A stretch of DNA of 11,003 nt. Source: JBBQKP01 sp038326995. GTDB lineage: Bacteria > Planctomycetota > Phycisphaerae > Tepidisphaerales > Tepidisphaeraceae. Both the position numbers and the translations under genes were made by a program. Of the stretch, positions 5,987-11,003 are shown piece after piece. Within the stretch, counting starts at the first letter, position 1. Every line of letters starts with the position of its first letter. Location: NCBI GenBank assembly GCA_038326995.1, contig JBBQKP010000110.1, positions 1-11,003 on the forward strand. The letters are read 5' to 3'. The notes beneath the pieces were generated by a model that saw nothing but the letters and a program-made list of their open reading frames with translations, did no database searches and was not told the DNA's origin.

Positions 5987-8900
5987 TGTCTTGCTCCCTT
6001 GTTGCACTTGGCGCAGTAAATGTCTTCTCGTTCGGCCTGATCGCGCGGCCGAAGAGGTCCGGGGCCTTCTTCCGGTTTTTCAGACCCGCCCAGAATCCTT
6101 TGAATCAGTGCCTTGCGTCGATCGCTAATTTCCTTGCGATCTTCAATGTCCTTCGTGATCGAGAAATAATTTCGGCCGTCGATCCATGTTTGTTCGACCT
6201 TTGAGTAAATCGACAGTGGAGGCCCCGACCATACAACAAGATCGGCGTCCTTGCCCACCTCGATCGAGCCGACACGCGAATCAATTCGCAACTGCTTGGC
6301 GGGATTCAGTGTGACGAACTTCAGCGCGTCCTCTTCCGGGACGCCGCCGTACTTTACCGCTTTAGCGGCCTCCTGATTCAGCCTTCGGCCCAGCTCTGCG
6401 TCGTCGCTGTTGTAGCTGACCAATACGCCCGCCTCCCGCATGATCGGCCCGTCTTGCGGGATCGCGTCATACACCTCGAACTTGAACGCCCACCAGTCCG
6501 AAAACGCACTTCCCGCTGCTCCGTGTGCGGCCATCTCTGTCGCGACTTTGTAGCCTTCGAGAATGTGCTGAAACACCGCGACGCGTATGCCAAACTTCTC
6601 GGCCGTCCGCATCATCGCCAGGATTTCATCCTGCCTGTAACTGTGGCAGTGGATCAGTCGCCGACCCGTCACGATTTCAGACAGCGCATCGAGCTCAAGA
6701 TCGCGCCGCACCGGCAAGACCGCGGCACCCGTGGCTTCGAGTTCCTTCGCGGCCGCGTAATCCTTCGCCGCAGCGAATGCGTCGGTCATAATCTGTTCGA
6801 CGCCCATGCGGGTTTGCGGGTATCGCGTAGCGAAACGATCACCCCAGTTCGATTGCTTGACGTTCTCGCCCAGCGCGAACTTGACGGTCGGCACAACATT
6901 TAAGAAGCGAAGCTCGTCCGGTCTGGCACCCCACCTGAGCTTGATCAACGCGCTCTGTCCGCCGATCGGATTGGCAGACCCGTGCAAAACATTGGCAGCG
7001 GTTACGCCACCGGCGAGTTGCCGATAGATCGAGATGTCCGTCGGATCTAGGAAGTCGCCAATGCGCGTTTCGCATGTGACGGCCTGCCCTGATTCGTTGA
7101 TCCCGCCGTCCGTGGCGATGTGCGAGTGAGCATCAATGATGCCCGGTGCGAGGTGTTTTCCCTGGCAGTCAATGACGACGGCCTCAGTCCCGGGCGGGAG
7201 AAACAGCGATTGGCCGATCGCCTGAATCTTGCCGTCTACGACCAGAACAGACGCGCCTCGTAAAACGCCGTCGGGCCCGCTCGACCAGACCGTCGCGTCT
7301 TTGAAAAGCACAACCTTTGGACGATCAGGCAAGCCAGTTCGGCCGTGCGCGCCCATCGGCCAGGTCGGCTCAAAGAGAGCGGCCGTGCTTGGCTTTGTCG
7401 TCGGTGCGGTTGTGGGCGCTGTTGTCGGAGCGGTGGTCGGTGCGGTGGTCGGTGCGGTGGTTAGCGACGTCGTGGGCGACTTCTCAACTATGCGAGATCC
7501 GCTAAACCCGTCATCCCCGTCAATGCTGCCGGATATTAAATCTCTTTCGATCACCGCGCTCCCCAATCGAACTCGCTCATTCGACTTTATCGTAAACGTC
7601 AGACGGGAGCCGACGACGGACACGTCGCTGATCAAAGGAACGGCGGGAGACGTTAATGAGGTCGCCGGTGAAGTCGATGGCGAAGTTGTCGAAGTGGTGG
7701 TCGGGGTTGTCTGTTCGTTCACGGCCGCGAGTTTCATCGACAGCGCAGTCGGCTTTCCTGAGATCAATAGCGTGTATGGAACACCGCCGAGTGTGATCGT
7801 CCACTCGCCGCGTGGGTCGCTCCCGATAGGGAACGACGTGGCCGTACGCTGTCCGTCGACCCAAACTTCGACGAACTCAACCTTCTCGTCGAAGAGTTCA
7901 CCGCGTGTGACGATAAAGCTCGCACGTTTTCCCGGCTCGATGGTTCCAAGCTGGTTCGAGGCACCAAAAAGCTCGGCCGGCGCGATCGTCAGTGCGCGTA
8001 GCGCATCATCCTTCGAGAGTCCGCGCTGAACGGCCGTGCGGATCGCCGGCAGAAACTCACCCGGATTTTTCAGCCCGGCCGAGCTGAGCGCGATTTTCAC
8101 ACCCGCTTTCGCGAGGCGAGCGGGAGATTCCGGTGCGAGGTCCCAATGTGAAAGTTGTTCGAGCGTAATCGCGCTCGCGAGATATTTCGACGCGACTGCA
8201 GGAGGCTTGGGAAAGTTTACCGGCACGATGACGCTGACGTGCGACTGCGCGATTTCACGCGCGACGCGGTAATCAAAGCCACTGCCACGCAGGATGAAGT
8301 TTCCTCCGAACTCCTTCTTGAGTGCCAGTGCGCGAAAGATGTAGTTCTCGTCAGGGCAATCGATCAGGAGAGGCAACCCGCTTTGCATCTGCTCCGAAAG
8401 CGTGGCCAGCGAGTCGTTCAGTTCAATAAGCGGCAACGACGCATTTGTACGCCGTGCCGTCTGCACTTTCGAGTACCACGAGGCGTCAAGCAGTGTTTGG
8501 CGGACCAGTGCGTAAGCGCCCATCGGCGAGGTCGGATAGCCGTCAGAGCCGCGCGACGACCAGAGTCCGACGCCTTGCGAAACCTGCTGGTTGATCGCTC
8601 GTGGAAGCACATCGCCGGTACCGGTCGATACCAGCACAGACGAGCCGCGAAACACTCCCGCGCCCGGAGCCACGTGTCTGGCGACGACGCCTTGAGTGAG
8701 CCACTTTGAATTCACCTGCGGATCGGAATTGAATATTCGGTCCGCCCGAAGCTGGGGCGTGACGCGTGAGTTCCAGTGTTTGTTGCCGAGAAGCTCTACA
8801 GATGCGGGGTCGTTTTTGATCGACTCTTCGGGCAATGTCACGAACGAATCGATAAGTCCGGGATAAATCGATAGGCCCTTGCAATCGACGATTTTAGCGT

Positions 8901-9183
8901 CGGGCGGCGGCGTAATGACGCCCGATGCGCCGACGGCTTCGATTCGTCCGCCGCGGATTACGAGCACGCCGTTATCGATTTGCACGCCCGGATGAGTCGT
9001 GATCGTCGCGTTGATCAGTGCCACGACCGATGGCGTATTTGTTCTCAGGCCGTCGGGCGGGACGGTCGAGGCTGTGCGTTGCTGGCCCCAAAGTTTGGCG
9101 GCCGGTGCAATCGTGAGAAGGGCGAGCGCAGCCGAAAGTAACGACAAAGACAGAATCGATAACCGTGCGTTAGGCCGTTTCAT
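5983..9183 (-). CDS. Secreted double-module amidohydrolase with Thr/Pro linkers
   Basis: The protein has 1066 residues, about twice a single amidohydrolase. A signal peptide occupies residues 1-34. Module A, about 50-450, has the superfamily ends (NATITTHPG, KIVDCKGLSIYPGLID, ALRALTIAPAELFG, LGTIEPGKRASFIV), but HxH is replaced by FVT after PGLID and the late Asp is lost. A beta-rich spacer at about 455-565 lies between two Thr/Ser/Pro linkers (about 490-514 and 570-600). Module B, about 620-1010, keeps likely ligands: H686 and H688 in GIIDAHSH, H845/H847 in IHCHS, H873 in FQHILEG, and Asp 927/928 in SYNSDD, so it is probably the active, metal-dependent hydrolase. The substrate is unknown. 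The tail is charged and ends with a C-x2-C pair (C1057, C1060). ATG 9183 has no strong ribosome binding site. The gene is divergent from the permease gene and coupled to the next amidohydrolase. Confidence 0.88.
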   Translation of the reverse strand: MKRPNARLSILSLSLLSAALALLTIAPAAKLWGQQRTASTVPPDGLRTNTPSVVALINATITTHPGVQIDNGVLVIRGGRIEAVGASGVITPPPDAKIVDCKGLSIYPGLIDSFVTLPEESIKNDPASVELLGNKHWNSRVTPQLRADRIFNSDPQVNSKWLTQGVVARHVAPGAGVFRGSSVLVSTGTGDVLPRAINQQVSQGVGLWSSRGSDGYPTSPMGAYALVRQTLLDASWYSKVQTARRTNASLPLIELNDSLATLSEQMQSGLPLLIDCPDENYIFRALALKKEFGGNFILRGSGFDYRVAREIAQSHVSVIVPVNFPKPPAVASKYLASAITLEQLSHWDLAPESPARLAKAGVKIALSSAGLKNPGEFLPAIRTAVQRGLSKDDALRALTIAPAELFGASNQLGTIEPGKRASFIVTRGELFDEKVEFVEVWVDGQRTATSFPIGSDPRGEWTITLGGVPYTLLISGKPTALSMKLAAVNEQTTPTTTSTTSPSTSPATSLTSPAVPLISDVSVVGSRLTFTIKSNERVRLGSAVIERDLISGSIDGDDGFSGSRIVEKSPTTSLTTAPTTAPTTAPTTAPTTAPTTKPSTAALFEPTWPMGAHGRTGLPDRPKVVLFKDATVWSSGPDGVLRGASVLVVDGKIQAIGQSLFLPPGTEAVVIDCQGKHLAPGIIDAHSHIATDGGINESGQAVTCETRIGDFLDPTDISIYRQLAGGVTAANVLHGSANPIGGQSALIKLRWGARPDELRFLNVVPTVKFALGENVKQSNWGDRFATRYPQTRMGVEQIMTDAFAAAKDYAAAKELEATGAAVLPVRRDLELDALSEIVTGRRLIHCHSYRQDEILAMMRTAEKFGIRVAVFQHILEGYKVATEMAAHGAAGSAFSDWWAFKFEVYDAIPQDGPIMREAGVLVSYNSDDAELGRRLNQEAAKAVKYGGVPEEDALKFVTLNPAKQLRIDSRVGSIEVGKDADLVVWSGPPLSIYSKVEQTWIDGRNYFSITKDIEDRKEISDRRKALIQRILGGSEKPEEGPGPLRPRDQAEREDIYCAKCNKGARQ
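5994..6000 (-). promoter_or_regulatory. Ribosome binding site of the second amidohydrolase gene
   Basis: AAGGGAG on the minus strand lies seven bases before ATG 5986, inside the last codons of the upstream gene. With the ATGA overlap it fixes the start at 5986 and indicates coupled translation of the two amidohydrolase genes. Confidence 0.65.
7397..7480 (-). repeat. 12-bp tandem repeats encoding the TTAP linker
   Basis: Seven 12-base units run through the linker between the spacer and module B of the double amidohydrolase. The units at 7433-7444 and 7445-7456 are identical (GTCGGTGCGGTG phase on the + strand), neighbours differ at one to three positions, and the last two are degenerate. On the coding strand the units read TTAP, giving a flexible, potentially O-glycosylated spacer. 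Unit length is a multiple of three, so changes in copy number keep the frame. Confidence 0.9.
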
Positions 9184-9232
9184 TTCGGCGAAGTTTACGG
9201 ATTCTCTGTCAATTGAACACTTTATTCTTAGC

Positions 9233-9259
9233 GGAGGAATTGCGATGGCTCGCGGTTGA
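9233..9259 (+). promoter_or_regulatory. Strong ribosome binding site with a four-codon minigene
   Basis: GGAGG at 9233-9237 is followed seven bases later by ATG 9245, which opens a frame of four codons (MARG) ending in TGA at 9257-9259. It is in a different frame from the permease and ends about 80 bases before the permease start. It could be a tiny leader, the remnant of an earlier start, or chance. The quality of the site is seen; its use is not. Confidence 0.35.
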
Positions 9260-9327
9260 CTTTGCGAATGGAAGCTTCAAGCATCATTAGCGTCGTCGAG
9301 CAGGCACTTAAAACAGCGGTCACATCA

Positions 9328-9333
9328 AAGGAG
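9328..9333 (+). promoter_or_regulatory. Ribosome binding site AAGGAG of the permease gene
   Basis: AAGGAG stands six bases before GTG 9340. It sets the start there rather than at the in-frame TTG 9256 or ATG 9268, whose extra 24-28 residues do not resemble the family's N-terminus. Confidence 0.75.
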
Positions 9334-9339
9334 ACGGTC

Positions 9340-10497
9340 GTGAATTTTGTCGCATTACGCATGCTTGTCGGCGACCGTGCGAAGTATCTGGGGATGATCT
9401 TCGGCGTTACATTCGCGGCTTTTTTAATGGTGCAGCAGGGCTCGATTTTCTGGGGCCTGCTCTCGCGAACTGCGGGCTTCATTACAGACCAAAGGCAGCA
9501 CGACGTGTGGGTGACAGAGCCCGATGTGCGATTCGTCGACGACCCCAAGCCATTGCCTGACACCGCACTAAGTCGAATCAGAGGTGTGAACGGCGTGAAA
9601 TGGGCGGTACCGCTCTACAAGGGACTGCTCTCTGCCCGGTTGCCTGGCGATCGGTTCGAGCAGGTGCAGGTCATAGGTATCGACGAGGGCACTTTTATCG
9701 GCGGGCCGATGGAAATGGTCGAAGGCAGCCTGACCGACCTTCGCAAAGCCGACGCTGTGATTGTTGAAGAATCCGGAGCAAAAGGGCGACTCGCCAGAAT
9801 CGGCGCGGGCGGAGAATCGATACCACTTAAGGTCGGTGACACGCTGGAAATCAACGACAGACGCGCGGTCGTGGTGGGGGTGTGCAGGCTTTCGCGTACC
9901 TTCGTCAACCAGCCCGCACTCGTGACCACCTACACCCGCGCGACGCAATACGCGCCGTCGCAGCGAAGACTCATGAACTTCATCCTGGCCAAGGCGGATG
10001 CGGGAATCACGCCCGATGAACTAGCGACCCGAATTACGAAAACGACCGGCCTGGGGGCGTACACTTCAGAAGTGTTCTGGTGGAAAACGTTCTGGTTCTT
10101 TTTCAAAAACACCGGCATTCCGATCAACTTTGGAATGTCTGTGGCGCTCGGCTTTCTCGTCGGTGCTGCAATCGTGGGGCAAACCTTCTACCAGTTCACC
10201 GCCGACAACATAAGACATTTTGGCGCGCTCAAGGCCATGGGAACTGGCAACTTTCGAATTTTGGGCATGGTCATGCTCCAGGCGATTCTTGTGGGCGTCA
10301 AAGGATACGGACTTGGTGTCGGCCTGGCGTCGCTTCTCGGCTGGCGCGCCGGAGTGAATGGGAACCTCGCATTTCGCATGACGGAGTGGCATCTGATCTA
10401 CACCGCGGTGGCAGTCCTGTTAATCATCAGCCTTTCCGCGTTACTAAGCGTCGTGAAAATTTTCCGCACGGAGCCCGCCATCGTGTTTAGAGGATAA
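9340..10497 (+). CDS. ABC transporter permease, MacB/FtsX (DevC-like) type
   Basis: The protein has 385 residues from GTG 9340, the normal size for DevC-like permeases. The N-terminus (NFVALRMLVGDRAKYLG) leads into membrane helix 1 at about 15-33. A long extracytoplasmic MacB-type domain follows at about 40-255. Three more helices of the FtsX domain lie near 263-282, 306-334 and 352-374. NIRHFGALKAMG at about 290-301 is the cytoplasmic coupling segment that contacts the ATPase, and the protein ends FRTEPAIVFRG, typical of the group. Such permeases work as dimers with a LolD/DevA-type ATPase and often an HlyD-type adaptor to pass lipids, peptides or drugs across the envelope. Neither partner gene is present in the 500 bases downstream or in the divergent block upstream. 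The substrate cannot be predicted. The 156 bases between its start and the divergent gene must hold both promoters. Confidence 0.88.
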   Translation: MNFVALRMLVGDRAKYLGMIFGVTFAAFLMVQQGSIFWGLLSRTAGFITDQRQHDVWVTEPDVRFVDDPKPLPDTALSRIRGVNGVKWAVPLYKGLLSARLPGDRFEQVQVIGIDEGTFIGGPMEMVEGSLTDLRKADAVIVEESGAKGRLARIGAGGESIPLKVGDTLEINDRRAVVVGVCRLSRTFVNQPALVTTYTRATQYAPSQRRLMNFILAKADAGITPDELATRITKTTGLGAYTSEVFWWKTFWFFFKNTGIPINFGMSVALGFLVGAAIVGQTFYQFTADNIRHFGALKAMGTGNFRILGMVMLQAILVGVKGYGLGVGLASLLGWRAGVNGNLAFRMTEWHLIYTAVAVLLIISLSALLSVVKIFRTEPAIVFRG

Positions 10498-10714
10498 CAT
10501 CCAACGTATTCCGTTAACTGTTACTTGGGTAAAAGTTTAAGATTAGCTAGCTGACGCAACAGTACTTAAGGGGCAACACTTAAATTGTTTGCATTGAATC
10601 GCATTTGTTCGGACGTTTTGGGTGCCACGACTTGTATTCAAGTCGTGTAAGGCGCGCGCAGTCGAATCGATCGCATTTTTCTAGCGGATTTTGCGATAGG
10701 ATCGTGCGGTGATT
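10498..10714 (+). other. Intergenic region, AT-richer than its surroundings
   Basis: No gene is supported here. The stretch contains a hairpin (listed separately) and two copies of ACTTAA at 10564-10569 and 10578-10583. It also has a near-duplicate pair, GAATCGCATTT at 10596-10606 and GAATCGATCGCATTT at 10664-10678, which differ by a four-base ATCG insertion. No T-run follows the hairpin, and no confident promoter was found. A minus-strand open frame across 10580-10930 has no family features and is taken as chance. Confidence 0.6.
10626..10647. repeat. Perfect 9-bp inverted repeat with a four-base loop
   Basis: CACGACTTG at 10626-10634 and CAAGTCGTG at 10639-10647 are exact reverse complements around TATT. 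Either strand can form the stem. It lies 129 bases after the permease stop and about 68 bases before the next reading frame. A tract of T residues is missing on both sides, so an intrinsic terminator is not the obvious reading. An operator for a dimeric regulator or an RNA hairpin is equally possible. Confidence 0.7.
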
Positions 10715-10885
10715 ATGAACGCAGATCTCGCTGGCGGAACTCTCACGCTCAATCGCGATCCGGCAGGTCCGCGTCCGATGCGTGTCGGCGATCGGCTTAT
10801 TTTTAACGACAACGAAGCGGTCGTGGCGGTCAGTTTTCACTCGACGCGGGAGTTTTTCTGTGAACAGGTTTTTTACACGAACTAA
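10715..10885 (+). CDS. Short reading frame, possibly the first part of an interrupted gene
   Basis: ATG 10715 opens 56 codons to TAA 10883-10885; GTG 10709 is an alternative start, seven bases after a weak GGA. The translation is balanced and protein-like: a Gly/Leu/Arg-rich start, then RPMRVGDRLIFNDNEAVVAV, which suggests a beta strand-turn-strand, then FHSTREFFCEQVFYTN. I recognise no family, signal peptide or membrane helix. The frame continues open after the TAA to the window edge, so the gene may be longer and broken or read through. It could also be a genuine small protein or chance. Confidence 0.35.
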   Translation: MNADLAGGTLTLNRDPAGPRPMRVGDRLIFNDNEAVVAVSFHSTREFFCEQVFYTN

Positions 10886-11003
10886 AGCCGGGGCCCGTTC
10901 ATCTATCGAGACCAGCGCAAGGGTCTTCAATACGTGATTTTGAAAGTGGAGGATAATCAGGATCCGCTTATCGTTCAGAGTGAAATCGCCAGTCTCGGAA
11001 ATT
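10886..11003 (+). pseudogene. Open continuation of the same frame after the TAA (partial)
   Basis: Directly after the TAA, in the same frame, 39 codons are open to the window end. They read like protein: GPFIYRDQRKGLQYVILK, then VEDNQDPLIVQSEIASLGN. The simplest reading is that this and the preceding 56 codons were one gene, now split by a nonsense change. A separate gene starting at GTG 10934, with AAGGG ten bases upstream, is an alternative. The end is outside the window, so neither reading can be settled here. Confidence 0.3.

Noticed and set aside
7229..8029. A 266-codon open frame on the + strand, rich in Val/Gly
   Set aside because: It is antisense to the double amidohydrolase. Its Val-rich part is simply the reverse reading of the TTAP repeats, and the opposite strand has clear domain content.
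9184..9232. TTGACA-like and TATTCT-like boxes in the divergent intergenic region
   Set aside because: The spacing between candidate -35 and -10 boxes is wrong on both strands, so no promoter is called.
9256..9339. An N-terminal extension of the permease from TTG 9256 or ATG 9268
   Set aside because: Neither start has a suitably placed ribosome binding site, and the added residues do not resemble permease N-termini. GTG 9340 has AAGGAG at good spacing.
10580..10930. A 116-codon minus-strand frame across the right intergenic region
   Set aside because: It has no recognisable motif, spans the hairpin and the intergenic repeats, and overlaps the more protein-like + strand frame. It cannot be fully excluded.

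Overview
The window looks like chromosomal DNA of a planctomycete, probably in or near the Phycisphaerae. The main evidence is a protein of the Planctomycetes/Verrucomicrobia-restricted Minf_1886 (TIGR04138) family. Supporting evidence is a BatA-like membrane protein, secreted amidohydrolases that have lost their metal ligands, and a sigma/anti-sigma pair of the planctomycete style. No rRNA, tRNA, CRISPR array, insertion sequence or prophage gene was seen, and the strands are densely coded with short gaps.

Left block, + strand (1-2478). The tail of an unidentified gene is followed by a BatA-type membrane protein with a degenerate von Willebrand A site. This overlaps by 11 bases a Minf_1886 family protein that carries a short repeat-built tail. 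A 54-residue single-helix membrane protein with a good ribosome binding site comes next.

Central block, - strand, read right to left (9183-2491). A 1066-residue secreted protein contains two amidohydrolase modules joined by Thr/Pro-rich linkers. It is coupled by an ATGA overlap to a second secreted amidohydrolase-like protein. After a 143-base gap come an ECF sigma factor and an anti-sigma-like membrane protein, again with an ATGA overlap, and 9 bases later a [2Fe-2S] ferredoxin. Of the three amidohydrolase modules, only the C-terminal half of the large protein keeps the metal-binding histidines and aspartate. The sigma factor, its partner and the ferredoxin look like one transcription unit.

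Right block, + strand (9184-11003). Divergent from the amidohydrolases is an MacB/FtsX-type ABC transporter permease, with no ATPase or adaptor gene in view. It is followed by about 210 AT-richer bases containing a perfect 9-bp hairpin. Last is a short reading frame that stops at a TAA and then stays open in the same frame to the window edge, which may be an interrupted gene.

No clearly new defence or mobile system is visible. The most unusual items are the split between catalytic and non-catalytic amidohydrolase modules, the zinc-less anti-sigma-like protein next to a ferredoxin, and the interrupted frame at the right edge.
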